Source of the DNA: Zunongwangia sp. HGR-M22
GTDB taxonomy: Bacteria; Bacteroidota; Bacteroidia; Flavobacteriales; Flavobacteriaceae
DNA length: 64,000 nucleotides
Direction: 5' to 3'
Assembly: GCF_027594425.1 (NCBI RefSeq)
Contig: NZ_CP115159.1
Location: 1,787,001-1,851,000 of the forward strand
Numbering within the stretch: position 1 is the first letter of the stretch; every line of letters begins with the position of its first letter. A program made the translations under genes and the position numbers. The notes below the pieces were generated by a model. It had not been told where the DNA came from and ran no database searches. It saw nothing but the letters and a program-made list of their open reading frames with translations. Positions 1 through 8,741 of this stretch are shown one piece after another.

Positions 1-966
1 TAAAAGCTCTAGTTTATTTTCGTTATTTCTAACTGCAATTCCTAGTCTGTCGCAATCTGGATCTGTTCCTATCACGATATCAGCTCCTTTTTCTTCAGCA
101 ATATCCAAAGCCATTTTTAAAGCTTCCGGCTCTTCCGGATTCGGAGATTTTACTGTTGGGAAATTTCCATCTGGTTCTCTTTGTTCTTCAACAATAGTAA
201 CATTGGTAAAACCAGCTTTTTCTAATACCGGCGGAGCCATGGTAATCGAAGTACCGTGTAAAGAAGTAAAAACAACACCAAGATCTGCTTTAGCTTCAGC
301 AGAAGTATCAAAACTTCCATTAGCTACGGAAGCTTCAATAAAGGCTTCATCTACATCTTTATCGATTTTATGAATCAAATCGCTTTTAGCATCAAAGCTA
401 ATCGCTTCGTACTCCAAACCATTAATTTCTTCAACTAAATCTTTATCTTGAGGCGGAACCAATTGGCCACCATCTTGCCAGTAAACCTTATAGCCATTAT
501 ATTCTGGTGGGTTATGGCTAGCGGTTAAAACAATTCCGCAGTGGCAATCTAAATGCTTAACAGCAAAAGATAATTCTGGTGTAGGGCGCAAATCTGAAAA
601 TAAAAAAACTTCAATATCATTTGCAGAAAAGACATCGGCAACAACCTGTGCCAGTTCTTTACTATTATTTCTACAATCGTAAGCAATTGCCACTTTTAGT
701 GCTTCGCCTGAAAATTCTCTTTTAAGATAATTAGAAAGTCCCTGTGTGTTTTTTCCTAATGTATATTTATTGATTCTGTTAGTACCAACGCCCATCACTC
801 CGCGCATCCCTCCTGTACCAAAAGCTGCATTTTTATAAAAACTATCTTCTAACTCAGAAGGGTTGTTTTCTATAAGTTGGTTGATTTCTTTTTTGGTATC
901 TTCATCAAATACATCGGTAAGCCAGGTTTGGGCTTTCGCTAAAATTTCAGGTTTTACTTGTGACAT
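1..966 (-). CDS. Phosphoglucomutase/phosphomannomutase family protein (C-terminus cut by window edge)
   Basis: Alpha-D-phosphohexomutase that interconverts hexose 1- and 6-phosphates for sugar-nucleotide and glycogen metabolism in the cytoplasm. The 322 codons present begin MSQVKPEILA and are open to the edge; family members of this type are about 565-575 residues, so roughly 40 percent is missing. The phosphoserine loop TASHNPPEYNGYK lies near residue 146 and the magnesium site DPDCDRLG near residue 303. The sugar-binding and phosphate-binding C-terminal parts are outside the window. A Bacteroidota -7 element (TATTTTTG on the minus strand, 1008-1015) lies about 40 bases upstream of the ATG. 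Substrate preference between glucose and mannose phosphates cannot be settled from this fragment. Confidence 0.93.
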   Translation of the reverse strand, partial: MSQVKPEILAKAQTWLTDVFDEDTKKEINQLIENNPSELEDSFYKNAAFGTGGMRGVMGVGTNRINKYTLGKNTQGLSNYLKREFSGEALKVAIAYDCRNNSKELAQVVADVFSANDIEVFLFSDLRPTPELSFAVKHLDCHCGIVLTASHNPPEYNGYKVYWQDGGQLVPPQDKDLVEEINGLEYEAISFDAKSDLIHKIDKDVDEAFIEASVANGSFDTSAEAKADLGVVFTSLHGTSITMAPPVLEKAGFTNVTIVEEQREPDGNFPTVKSPNPEEPEALKMALDIAEEKGADIVIGTDPDCDRLGIAVRNNENKLELL

Positions 967-1034
967 AATTTTGGTTTTAGTTTTAGTAGTTCACACAAAA
1001 TAGATTTCAAAAATAATATATTCTGTATTCAAAC

Positions 1035-1994
1035 TTAATAATTCTCGGTAGTTTTAGTAATAAGATAACGTTCTTTATCGCGCTTGCTTCTTAAGATGAG
1101 TTCTCCTACAAAGCCCGCAAGAAATAATTGCGAACCTATAATCATCACGGTAAGTGCAATGTAGAACCAAGGATTTAAGGCGACAAGCGTATTAGGCACG
1201 CCGTGATACATTTTGTATAGTTTGGATAATCCTACAAATCCAGCCGTAAAAAATCCTATGATAAACATCAACACTCCCAGCGAACCGAATAAATGCATGG
1301 GTCTACGACCAAATTTAGATAAAAACCAAATGGTTAATAAGTCCAAGAAACCAAAAATAAAGCGTTCTGGGCCAAATTTAGTTTTGCCATATTTTCTTGC
1401 CTGGTGTTTTACTTCTTTTTCAGTTATTCTATAAAAGCCCGCGTTTTTAGCTAAAACAGGGATATAGCGATGCATCTCTCCATATACATCTATATTTTTT
1501 ATTACATCTTTTTTGTATGCTTTTAAACCACAATTAAAATCGTGTAATTTTAATCCTGAAGTTTTTCTTGCAGCCGCATTAAATAATTTTGAAGGCAAAT
1601 TTTTAGCCAAAACCGAGTCGTATCGTTTCTTTTTCCAGCCGGAAACGAGCTCGTACCCATCTTTAGTTATTTTTGAGTATAACTCGGGAATTTCGTCTGG
1701 ATTGTCCTGAAGATCGGCATCCATGGTGATTACAACATCACCCTCTGCTTTTAAAAAGCCGGCATGTAACGCCTGAGATTTGCCATAATTACGATTAAAT
1801 TTAATGCCTTTAACAGCTTTGTCATTTTCAGCAATGGCAGCAATGGTCTTCCATGAAGTATCTGTACTACCATCATCAATAAAAATGATCTCGTAAGAAA
1901 ACGAATTGGATCGCATTACTTTTGCGATCCAACTATATAATTCTACTAAAGATTGTTCCTCGTTTAAAAGAGGTATAACTACGGAAATCTGCAT
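1035..1994 (-). CDS. Family 2 glycosyltransferase, DPM1/GtrB-like, membrane anchored
   Basis: Transfers a sugar from a nucleotide donor, most likely to a polyprenyl phosphate carrier at the inner face of the cytoplasmic membrane. The 319-residue protein has an N-terminal GT-A domain with IFIDDGS near residue 37 and the metal-binding MDADLQDNPDEI near residue 91, the QDNP pattern being typical of the DPM1/GtrB/ArnC group. Two strongly hydrophobic helices near residues 235-260 and 272-298 anchor the C-terminus. The next gene upstream on the same strand is a DUF4199 membrane protein 6 bases away, so the two are probably co-transcribed. Donor and acceptor cannot be read from sequence. Confidence 0.93.
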   Translation of the reverse strand: MQISVVIPLLNEEQSLVELYSWIAKVMRSNSFSYEIIFIDDGSTDTSWKTIAAIAENDKAVKGIKFNRNYGKSQALHAGFLKAEGDVVITMDADLQDNPDEIPELYSKITKDGYELVSGWKKKRYDSVLAKNLPSKLFNAAARKTSGLKLHDFNCGLKAYKKDVIKNIDVYGEMHRYIPVLAKNAGFYRITEKEVKHQARKYGKTKFGPERFIFGFLDLLTIWFLSKFGRRPMHLFGSLGVLMFIIGFFTAGFVGLSKLYKMYHGVPNTLVALNPWFYIALTVMIIGSQLFLAGFVGELILRSKRDKERYLITKTTENY

Positions 1995-2000
1995 TAAATA

Positions 2001-2540
2001 TTAATAAGTTTGCGGATCTTTTTTTCTAAAAATTAAAGCCAAAATTAATCCTATTGCTGCCCAAAAAGCCAACTGGAAAACATAAGTTTTAAGTTGATTT
2101 AGAGGCGTAAATTGATTAGTGTTCATTACTTCTGCTACAACCTTATCAACTTCAGCCTCTGGTAAACCAAAACCTTCCATCATCTTTCTAGTCATTTCAG
2201 CAGTCAGTTCTACAACTGTTTGTGCTGCTTCAGGATCTACAAAATTAAAGATAATTATAGAAACAATTGTGCTAATTAGTAACCCAATCGCAATTGGTAT
2301 AAACGCAGCAATAAATGCATCTTTAAAAGAAAAAGCAGGGTCTGCCACAGCTTTTCTCGATTTAAATTCTGAAAGAACTAAAAAAGCGATAATGATTATA
2401 AAATTGAATACGCCAAGATACCAACTTGTAAAAAGCTCTAGATTAAAGGCATATGCTAAGACTGTAATAAGTGATAGTAGAATTCCTAAATAAATTCCAA
2501 AGGGAGTGGCAACCGATTTAGTTGAAGTAGTGTTTTCCAT
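2001..2540 (-). CDS. DUF4199 family membrane protein
   Basis: A 179-residue integral membrane protein of a family common in Bacteroidota and of unknown function. Four hydrophobic stretches are visible (about residues 13-33, 37-56, 75-100 and 148-170), with a charged segment rich in Glu and Lys between the third and fourth. It sits immediately upstream of the glycosyltransferase at 1035-1994 (6-base gap), an arrangement that suggests one transcript. A candidate -7 promoter element CAAATATA (TATATTTG on the minus strand) lies at 2576-2583. No catalytic motif is seen, so no role is proposed. Confidence 0.88.
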   Translation of the reverse strand: MENTTSTKSVATPFGIYLGILLSLITVLAYAFNLELFTSWYLGVFNFIIIIAFLVLSEFKSRKAVADPAFSFKDAFIAAFIPIAIGLLISTIVSIIIFNFVDPEAAQTVVELTAEMTRKMMEGFGLPEAEVDKVVAEVMNTNQFTPLNQLKTYVFQLAFWAAIGLILALIFRKKDPQTY

Positions 2541-2575
2541 TTTTTGATTAATTTTGGTGTTTATCGGTTAGTAAG

Positions 2576-2583
2576 CAAATATA
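2576..2583 (-). promoter_or_regulatory. Bacteroidota-type -7 promoter element
   Basis: TATATTTG on the minus strand, 36 bases upstream of the ATG of the DUF4199 gene, matches the TAnnTTTG consensus of the Bacteroidota primary sigma factor. Confidence 0.5.
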
Positions 2584-2629
2584 GTAATTCGTTACAAAGC
2601 TGTTAAATAAAAAATAATTTAAATTATAA

Positions 2630-2659
2630 TTGGATTTATAAACAAATTGGTTAAATTTG
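2630..2659 (+). promoter_or_regulatory. Promoter of the L31 type B gene (-33 and -7 elements)
   Basis: TTG at 2630-2632 and TAAATTTG at 2652-2659 with a 19-base spacer fit the Bacteroidota vegetative promoter. The ATG of rpmE2 follows 28 bases after the -7 box. Confidence 0.65.
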
Positions 2660-2686
2660 CACCCTGAAAAATAAAAGATCAAAGCG

Positions 2687-2941
2687 ATGAAACAAGGAAT
2701 CCATCCAGAAAATTATAGATTGGTAGCATTTAAAGATATGTCTAACGATGATGTATTCATTACAAAATCTACCGCAAAGACAAAAGAAACTATCGAGGTA
2801 GAAGGTGCTGAATATCCATTAATCAAATTGGAAATTTCTAGAACTTCTCATCCTTATTATACTGGGCAGACTAAACTTGTGGATAGTGCTGGTAGAATTG
2901 ATAAATTCAAAAACAAATACGCAAAATTCAAGAAGAAATAA
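2687..2941 (+). CDS. rpmE2: 50S ribosomal protein L31 type B
   Basis: Small protein of the large ribosomal subunit. The 84-residue sequence starts [18 protein letters not shown] and ends in a lysine-rich tail, the usual length and pattern of the type B (YkgM/RpmE2) form. It contains no cysteine at all, so this is the zinc-independent version lacking the CxxC zinc ribbon of type A L31. In many Flavobacteriaceae this is the only L31; whether another copy exists here cannot be seen. It has its own promoter (2630-2659) and a hairpin terminator at 2967-2995, so it is a single-gene unit. Confidence 0.97.
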   Translation: MKQGIHPENYRLVAFKDMSNDDVFITKSTAKTKETIEVEGAEYPLIKLEISRTSHPYYTGQTKLVDSAGRIDKFKNKYAKFKKK

Positions 2942-2966
2942 TTTTCTCGAATTTGAGAAATATATT

Positions 2967-2995
2967 AAGGCTGCATTTTTTGCAGCCTTCTTTGT
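2967..2995 (+). terminator. Rho-independent terminator after rpmE2
   Basis: Perfect 9-base stem AAGGCTGCA / TGCAGCCTT with a five-T loop, followed by CTTTGTTTCT, 26 bases after the rpmE2 stop. Confidence 0.75.
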
Positions 2996-3126
2996 TTCTA
3001 ATAATTTTAGTATGACATCTTAAGGCAAAAAAACTAGTCTAGAAATAGCTATTTTAAATTGATTTTAACTTCAATTTCTTTAATCTTTCGCATTTCGCTT
3101 TAACTTTATAAAAATTTTGTGCGGAA

Positions 3127-4299
3127 ATGAATTATATACTTTTTGATGGTTCGGTGAGAAACCAGTTGCTTCCATTTACCTTTACAAGACCTGTAGCCGA
3201 TATTCGTTTTGGTATTTTGACTATGCGCGAGCGTTGGGAATATATTTTAGGTTATACCACTTCAACCATTACTGAAGATTATTTGAGTGAAAAATGGCCT
3301 TTAGTAGAATTTGAGGAAAATATAATGATCAATTCGGCTTATTTTCCTTCTGCGGAATTTATTCAGCAAATTAAAAATTTAAATAAAAAGGAAGCAATTT
3401 TTGATGGCGAAGAAATCGTTGCTTTTTATACTGAAGAGGATCAGGAAGTCGATTTTTCAGCATATAAACAATTGGAAATTAAGGGTGATGTCTTAAAATT
3501 AGAGCATACCTGGGATATATTTTCGAAAAACGGAAAGGCCATCAGTTTTGATTTTCAGTTAATTACAAAAGATCGCGAATCTCAGCCTATAGATTCTTCA
3601 AATTATGTAAAAAACGCTGAAAATGTTTTTATAGAAGAAGGTGCGGTAGTAGAAAATTGTTCACTAAACGCCAGTTCTGGTCCAATTTATATTGGTAAAG
3701 ATGCATTGGTGATGGAAGGCTGTTTTTTTAGAGGACCTATAGCTATTGGCGAAGAAGCCATTGTGAAAATGGGTGCTAAGATCTACGGAGCAACAACGAT
3801 TGGTCCTGGAAGTAGAGCAGGAGGAGAAATCAATAATTCTGTATTATTTCAAAATTCAAATAAAGGTCACGAAGGTTATTTAGGAAATTCGGTGTTAGGG
3901 GAATGGTGTAATTTGGGTGCAGATACTAATAACTCAAACCTTAAAAATAATTATGCTGAAGTCCGTTTATGGGATTATGAAACTGAAGGATTTGCGAAAA
4001 CCGGACTCCAATTTTGTGGTTTAATGATGGGCGATCATAGTAAATGTGGCATTAATTCAATGTTTAATACCGGTACTGTGGTTGGTGTGAGTTGTAATAT
4101 CTTCGGAACTGGATATCCACGGAATTTTATCCCAAGTTTTAGTTGGGGAGGAAGCGCCGGAATGACAACCTACCAAACGAAAAAGGTTTTTGAAGTTGCC
4201 AGGCTTGTTTTAGAACGCCGTCAAATGGAATTTACCGAGCAGGATGAAGCAATGTTAGAACATGTTTTTGAGGAAACATCAAAGTATCGTAGGTATTAG
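3127..4299 (+). CDS. Alternative GlmU-type sugar-1-phosphate nucleotidyltransferase/acetyltransferase
   Basis: Probable bifunctional UDP-N-acetylglucosamine synthesis enzyme of the Bacteroidota alternative GlmU type, supplying precursor for peptidoglycan and lipid A. The 390-residue protein opens with YILFDGSVRNQLLPFTFTRP, where LPFTFTRPVADIR marks this divergent nucleotidyltransferase family rather than the usual GxGTRM loop. Residues about 165-350 form imperfect hexapeptide repeats of a left-handed beta helix (for example IYIGKDALV, AIGEEAIVKMGAKI), the acetyltransferase-type half. It stands alone between rpmE2 and a convergent small membrane protein. Which sugar phosphate it uses is inferred from the family only. 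Confidence 0.88.
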   Translation: MNYILFDGSVRNQLLPFTFTRPVADIRFGILTMRERWEYILGYTTSTITEDYLSEKWPLVEFEENIMINSAYFPSAEFIQQIKNLNKKEAIFDGEEIVAFYTEEDQEVDFSAYKQLEIKGDVLKLEHTWDIFSKNGKAISFDFQLITKDRESQPIDSSNYVKNAENVFIEEGAVVENCSLNASSGPIYIGKDALVMEGCFFRGPIAIGEEAIVKMGAKIYGATTIGPGSRAGGEINNSVLFQNSNKGHEGYLGNSVLGEWCNLGADTNNSNLKNNYAEVRLWDYETEGFAKTGLQFCGLMMGDHSKCGINSMFNTGTVVGVSCNIFGTGYPRNFIPSFSWGGSAGMTTYQTKKVFEVARLVLERRQMEFTEQDEAMLEHVFEETSKYRRY

Positions 4300-4370
4300 A
4301 TTAAATCATAGATAGCTACACTTTTAGATATTAGCGGTTAGTCATTAGAATTTTTAAAAAAGCTTTATTT

Positions 4371-4634
4371 CTAAAACATAAAATACCAGAAAATACAAAT
4401 CAAAACAATCATAATAATAGCGGTAAGAACGATTACTCTTTGCCGCTTTTTGTTGTTTTCTACTTTAATTTTTTGGCCTAGCTTATCTAATTCTTCTTTT
4501 GGTAATTTTTTGTAATCATCTAGATTGCCTAAACCAGATCCTAGATTTTTAGCATATCGTGCTAATTGAGAAGAACGTTTTCTTTTATTATTTTTCAAGC
4601 TAATTATAGCTCCTATTGAACTTCCAAAACTCAT
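4371..4634 (-). CDS. Small membrane protein of unknown function
   Basis: An 87-residue protein starting MSFGSSIGAII. It has a basic N-terminal half (residues about 14-30, KNNKRKRSSQLARYAKN) and a single C-terminal transmembrane helix at about 66-86, so it is probably a tail-anchored protein with its charged part in the cytoplasm. Similar proteins occur in other Flavobacteriaceae and are sometimes mislabelled as a riboflavin synthase subunit; nothing in the sequence supports that activity. No partner gene is adjacent on the same strand within 150 bases. Confidence 0.75.
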   Translation of the reverse strand: MSFGSSIGAIISLKNNKRKRSSQLARYAKNLGSGLGNLDDYKKLPKEELDKLGQKIKVENNKKRQRVIVLTAIIMIVLICIFWYFMF

Positions 4635-4792
4635 ATTTTAAATTGAGATATAAGAAAATAGGATCTAGAGTATAGACTCAATTATTATTAATTTTTGCAA
4701 TAGAAAAATATAAAGAATATTGAATTAGTTACTAAAAAAACACTTCGTGTGGTATTTATAATTTTCGATATTCTAGTCTCTATTCTATAGCC

Positions 4793-5176
4793 TTACAAAA
4801 CCAACTCTTTAAATAAACAATCTAAGGTTTTTTCTAAATCTTTACTGAATCCTGGGTGTGTTTTTGAAGTTTGAATGACCGAACTTCTTGTTGCCGTTAA
4901 CCATCTAAACCTGGAAGCGGCATCCATTTGCCCAATCGGGCCTGCATTTTTTTCCGCTTTACAAATACGTTTAAAACTTTCTAAATTCTTCTCGATTTCC
5001 TCTAGATCACAATCAGGGCAAATTGCTTTTAATTTTTCCTTGTCCAGATGATAGCGCATATTGATAAATCGTGTGCTTTTAGAAAAAATTCCTACGCCCA
5101 CATTTATAAATTCTTCACGTTCTACTTTAGGAACGATCCTAATTACGGCATACTCATATAAGTGATTCTCTTGCAT
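4793..5176 (-). CDS. DUF3037 family protein, partner of a HipA-like kinase
   Basis: A 127-residue cytoplasmic protein with the family signature near its N-terminus, YAVIRIVPKVEREEFINVGV, seen almost intact in DUF3037 proteins. Its function is not known. Its start overlaps the end of the HipA-like kinase gene by 23 bases, so the two are translationally coupled and the pair should act together. In other bacteria DUF3037 genes also often follow HipA_2-type kinases, which suggests it regulates or antagonises the kinase; that is inference, since no DNA-binding motif typical of HipB is present. Confidence 0.88.
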   Translation of the reverse strand: MQENHLYEYAVIRIVPKVEREEFINVGVGIFSKSTRFINMRYHLDKEKLKAICPDCDLEEIEKNLESFKRICKAEKNAGPIGQMDAASRFRWLTATRSSVIQTSKTHPGFSKDLEKTLDCLFKELVL

Positions 5177-5948
5177 CTTGCGCTTGTTTTGTGAAAATTT
5201 CAGAATGAGTTAATCGTATTTTTAAGAAGTTAAAGTAAACTTCTCTAATCTCTTCAGGAGATTCATCGGTACCCTCCCAAAGTAACCAATCTTCAGGAAT
5301 TAAGTTTACGATGTTTTGTAAAACTTCGGGAGTTATTTTCTGCTTAAACTCGCTATCGGTTTTTGCAAGTTTACTGGCTTGTGGCAGTAAAACATGATCT
5401 TTTATAAAAGTAAACGGAGTTTTTGCAGTTTTTTCCCAGTTGGTCCAGGAGTGATGAAAATACAAAGAAGCACCATGATCGATAAGCCATAATTCTTTAT
5501 GCCAGCTTAGCATATTTGTGTTTCTAAATGTACGATCGATATTGGTTAAATAGGCATCCAACCAAACGATTTTAGAAGCCGTTTCCGCGTCAATTTCAGT
5601 AACCACAGGATCATAGTTTATTGCTCCAGATAAAAAATGAAGTCCGAGATTTAAACCCTGACTACCTTTTAGCAAATCCTGAATTTCTTCGTCACCTTCA
5701 GTTCTACCAAAAGCTTCGTCTAATTCAGCAAAAACAATTTCAGGAACATTAAAGCCCAAAAAACGTGCAATTTCACCCCCAATCAAGTCGGCAATCAAAG
5801 CTTTGCTACCATGCCCGGCGCCTCTAAATTTAATTACATATTTAAAATCGTCATCGGCATCGGCCAATGCTGGTAGAGAACCGCCTTCTCGTAAAGGCGT
5901 GATATACCGCATCACATTAACCGTACGTAATTCCAGAGCTTTGCTCAT
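5154..5948 (-). CDS. Stand-alone HipA_2-type Ser/Thr kinase
   Basis: A 264-residue protein kinase-like protein related to the catalytic part of the HipA persistence toxin. Visible features, numbered from the ATG at 5948, are YVIKFRGAGHGSKA with a candidate ATP-contacting Lys40, the catalytic-loop equivalent NIDRTFRNTN (Asp138, Asn143) and the metal-binding LIDHGASL (Asp157). Longer in-frame starts exist at 5990 (ATG) and 6008 (TTG), but a -7 promoter box at 5964-5971 lies between them and 5948, favouring the shorter form that begins MSKALELRTVNVMRYITP. No HipB-like antitoxin is adjacent; the only partner is DUF3037. The substrate is unknown. Confidence 0.85.
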   Translation of the reverse strand: MSKALELRTVNVMRYITPLREGGSLPALADADDDFKYVIKFRGAGHGSKALIADLIGGEIARFLGFNVPEIVFAELDEAFGRTEGDEEIQDLLKGSQGLNLGLHFLSGAINYDPVVTEIDAETASKIVWLDAYLTNIDRTFRNTNMLSWHKELWLIDHGASLYFHHSWTNWEKTAKTPFTFIKDHVLLPQASKLAKTDSEFKQKITPEVLQNIVNLIPEDWLLWEGTDESPEEIREVYFNFLKIRLTHSEIFTKQAQDARESLI

Positions 5949-5963
5949 AGCTTTTATTTTCAG

Positions 5964-5971
5964 CAAATATA
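5964..5971 (-). promoter_or_regulatory. -7 promoter element of the HipA_2/DUF3037 pair
   Basis: TATATTTG on the minus strand, 16 bases before the ATG at 5948. It decides between alternative starts, because ATG 5990 would lie upstream of the transcript. A clear -33 TTG is not seen. Confidence 0.5.
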
Positions 5972-6210
5972 GATTATTCTGAATTTTCATATCACTAAGA
6001 TTGTTCAAAAAGGGCAGTAGTTTTTATATTTCAGTCTTAGATATATCTATGCTGAAATTGGATGTTTTGAAATCCTATTTTTTAAGAATTCTTCAGCAAT
6101 TAATCTTTCCTAATTATCGATATTGGTTAAAATATGTGGATAATTTTTAAGCGTTTGATTTACAAAGACTAAAACTAAACGGCTAATTTTAGTAAACCAA
6201 TTTTAGATAG

Positions 6211-6218
6211 TATATTTG
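6211..6218 (+). promoter_or_regulatory. -7 promoter element of mtaB
   Basis: TATATTTG followed by CACC, a perfect match to TAnnTTTG, 46 bases upstream of the mtaB ATG. Confidence 0.55.
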
Positions 6219-6264
6219 CACCCCAAATAAGGTAAAACGTGTTTTTGCTGAAAAGAGCAGGAAA

Positions 6265-7596
6265 ATGATGAATAAAAAAGTTGCTTTTTATACCCTAGGA
6301 TGTAAATTAAATTTCTCTGAAACTTCAACGATTGCAAGGTCTTTCCAGGATGAAGGATTTCAGAAAGTTGAATTTAACGAGCATGCAGATATCTATGTGA
6401 TCAACACATGTTCGGTTACAGAAAATGCAGATAAGCGCTTTAAAACCATCGTAAAACAAGCTCAAAAAAACAACCAAGATGCTTTTATTGTGGGGGTTGG
6501 TTGTTACGCGCAATTAAAGCCAGAAGAATTGGCCGCAGTAGATGGTGTCGATTTGGTTTTGGGAGCTACAGAAAAATTTAAAATTACAGATTATCTAAAC
6601 GATCTTTCCAAAAACGATTTTGGAGAAGTTCATAGCTGCGAAATTCAGGAAGCCGATTTTTATGTTGGATCATATTCTATTGGCGATCGTACTCGCGCTT
6701 TTCTAAAAGTACAGGATGGTTGTGATTATAAATGTACTTATTGCACTATTCCATTAGCAAGAGGGATTTCACGAAGCGATAAATTGGATAATGTTTTAAA
6801 AAATGCTGCTGAAATTTCTGAACAGAACATCAAAGAAATTGTACTTACAGGCGTAAATATTGGTGACTACGGAAAAGGTGAGTTTGGAAATAAAAAACAT
6901 GAGCATACTTTTCTTGATCTTGTAAAAGCCTTAGATGAAGTTGATGGTATCGAAAGACTTCGAATTTCTTCTATAGAGCCAAATTTACTTAAAAATGAGA
7001 CTATCGATTTTGTTTCTGAAAGTAATACGTTTGTACCCCATTTTCATATTCCGTTACAGAGTGGGAGCAATGATATTTTAAAATTGATGCGTCGTCGTTA
7101 TTTGCGAGAATTGTATGTAGATCGTGTTGCGCAGATTAAAAAAGTGATGCCAGATGCCTGTATCGGGGTAGATGTGATTGTTGGTTTTCCTGGAGAGACC
7201 GATGAGCATTACCTGGAAACTTATAAATTTTTGACTGAACTTGATATTTCTTATCTGCACGTTTTTACGTATTCTGAACGTGATAATACTCCTGCTGCTG
7301 AAATGAGTGGAGTGGTCTCTACCAAGGTTCGTAAGAAAAGAAGTAAAATGTTGCGTGGTCTTTCAGCTAAAAAACGTAGAGCATTTTACGAAAGTCAGTT
7401 AGGGACAACGCACACCGTTCTTTTTGAAGGTGAAAATAAAGAAGGTTATATTCACGGATTTACAGAGAATTACGTAAAAGTAAAAGCTCCGTGGAATCCG
7501 GAGCTTGTAAATACACTTCATCAAATTCAGCTTACAGAGATTGACGAAGATGGTTTGGTGCGTTTTGAATATGCTAAAGCAGCAGTAACCGCTTAA
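6265..7596 (+). CDS. mtaB: tRNA (N6-threonylcarbamoyladenosine(37)-C2)-methylthiotransferase MtaB
   Basis: Radical-SAM enzyme that converts t6A at position 37 of ANN-decoding tRNAs to ms2t6A. The 443-residue protein has the three domains of the family: an N-terminal methylthiotransferase domain with its own cluster cysteines in YTLGCKLN, INTCSVTE and GVGCYAQ; a radical-SAM domain with CDYKCTYC near residue 153; and a C-terminal TRAM-like segment after about residue 375. ATGs at 6265 and 6268 are equivalent in practice. It is monocistronic, with a good -7 box at 6211, and runs convergently into the small acetyltransferase-like gene with a 4-base overlap of the 3' ends. Confidence 0.95.
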   Translation: MMNKKVAFYTLGCKLNFSETSTIARSFQDEGFQKVEFNEHADIYVINTCSVTENADKRFKTIVKQAQKNNQDAFIVGVGCYAQLKPEELAAVDGVDLVLGATEKFKITDYLNDLSKNDFGEVHSCEIQEADFYVGSYSIGDRTRAFLKVQDGCDYKCTYCTIPLARGISRSDKLDNVLKNAAEISEQNIKEIVLTGVNIGDYGKGEFGNKKHEHTFLDLVKALDEVDGIERLRISSIEPNLLKNETIDFVSESNTFVPHFHIPLQSGSNDILKLMRRRYLRELYVDRVAQIKKVMPDACIGVDVIVGFPGETDEHYLETYKFLTELDISYLHVFTYSERDNTPAAEMSGVVSTKVRKKRSKMLRGLSAKKRRAFYESQLGTTHTVLFEGENKEGYIHGFTENYVKVKAPWNPELVNTLHQIQLTEIDEDGLVRFEYAKAAVTA

Positions 7597-7898
7597 ATAT
7601 TAATTCCAACCGGTAATAGATCTTTATATCTTCTACGATTGCGCCGCATAAATTTAGCAATGTCTGGATGTGTTGGCATTACACGAGAATTGCTGTTTTC
7701 TTTAATTTCAGCTAATACAGCCTCTATAAATTTGTTGGTGTTTTCTTCATCCTCAAAATCTTTAGGCATTGTAAGTTTTGTTAGAAAAACCTTTCGATCC
7801 TGATCTGAATATTCGATAACTGCTAATTCTCCGTTTAGTGTTGTTTCGAATTGTCGTAAAAATTCATTTTTGGTAATTTTAAATTCCTCATCATTCAT
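7593..7898 (-). CDS. Small GNAT-like (YjdJ-type) acetyltransferase fold protein
   Basis: A 101-residue protein from the ATG at 7898; a TTG ten codons further upstream is less likely. The order of elements, a first strand GELAVIEYSDQDRKVFL, a middle region, then RVMPTHPDIAKFMRRNRRRYKDLLP, resembles the short GNAT-related family typified by E. coli YjdJ, where the second half reads as conserved Pro followed by a short helix and Arg-rich tail. The acetyl-CoA-binding loop is poorly conserved here, so activity is uncertain. It lies 64 bases downstream of the pirin gene on the same strand and may share its transcript. Confidence 0.7.
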   Translation of the reverse strand: MNDEEFKITKNEFLRQFETTLNGELAVIEYSDQDRKVFLTKLTMPKDFEDEENTNKFIEAVLAEIKENSNSRVMPTHPDIAKFMRRNRRRYKDLLPVGINI

Positions 7899-7962
7899 CT
7901 TATAAATATTTAATCCTGAATTCGGCAAATATGAACTCTACCGAATTCAGAAAATGTTATGC

Positions 7963-8679
7963 TTACTCCATTGGTACTTCAATAAGTAATATTTTACTAT
8001 CCTTACTGAAGGAAACATCAAAAGATGTTGCATCAGAAATTCCCATTGCATCTCTTTTGTTTAGCTTTTCGCCGTCGATGCTGGCTTCGCCTTCAATCAA
8101 AAAGGCATAAACGCCACTATTTTTTCCTTTTATAGTATAAGCAAAAGTTGTGCCTTCTTCAAAATTACCAAGCGATAGATAAGCTTGTTGATGAACCCAT
8201 AACGCATTTTCGAACTCATTTCCTTTAGGACCAACAACGGTAACCAGTTTATTGGGAATCAATAAGTCTGAAAAGTTTTTTTGGTCGTATCTTGGTTCTA
8301 CATTTTCTTTTTCAGGAAAAATCCAGATTTGTAAAAGGTTAAGCGTTTCAGACTGATTTGGGTTAAATTCACTGTGCTCGACGCCGGTCCCGGCACTCAT
8401 CACCTGAACTTCGCCAGTATTAATTGTTGATGCATTTCCCATAGAATCTTTATGAGCAATAGCACCCTGTAAAGGTATACTTATTATTTCCATATTTTGG
8501 TGTGGGTGCGTACCAAAACCCATTCCACCTTTTACTAAATCATCGTTTAAAACCCTTAAGAGTCCAAAATGCACATTATTCGGATTAAAATAGTTTGCAA
8601 AGCTGAAAGAGTAGCGGGCGTTAAGCCATCCAAAATTGGCTTTTCCTCTTAGATCTGCCGGGTAAATTGTTTTTTTCAT
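7963..8679 (-). CDS. Pirin family protein
   Basis: Bicupin metal-binding protein; relatives include quercetin 2,3-dioxygenases and redox-responsive regulators, and the role in any given bacterium is usually unknown. In this 238-residue protein the four iron ligands of the N-terminal cupin are all visible: His58 and His60 in GFGTHPHQNMEI, and His102 and Glu104 in GTGVEHSEFNP. Length is at the short end of the family, as for YhhW-type pirins. The downstream neighbour is the small acetyltransferase-like gene. No promoter motif is obvious in the 190 bases upstream, which instead contain a palindromic repeat. Confidence 0.93.
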   Translation of the reverse strand: MKKTIYPADLRGKANFGWLNARYSFSFANYFNPNNVHFGLLRVLNDDLVKGGMGFGTHPHQNMEIISIPLQGAIAHKDSMGNASTINTGEVQVMSAGTGVEHSEFNPNQSETLNLLQIWIFPEKENVEPRYDQKNFSDLLIPNKLVTVVGPKGNEFENALWVHQQAYLSLGNFEEGTTFAYTIKGKNSGVYAFLIEGEASIDGEKLNKRDAMGISDATSFDVSFSKDSKILLIEVPME

Positions 8680-8741
8680 TTTCCTTTTTCTTTTATGTAA
8701 GCCAATAATTAAGTCTTATTTTTGAAGGTAAATTTTTTCTG

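Noticed and set aside
2119-2493. Plus-strand ORF of 124 codons opposite the DUF4199 gene
   Set aside because: Antisense shadow of a protein with clear family membership and its own promoter.
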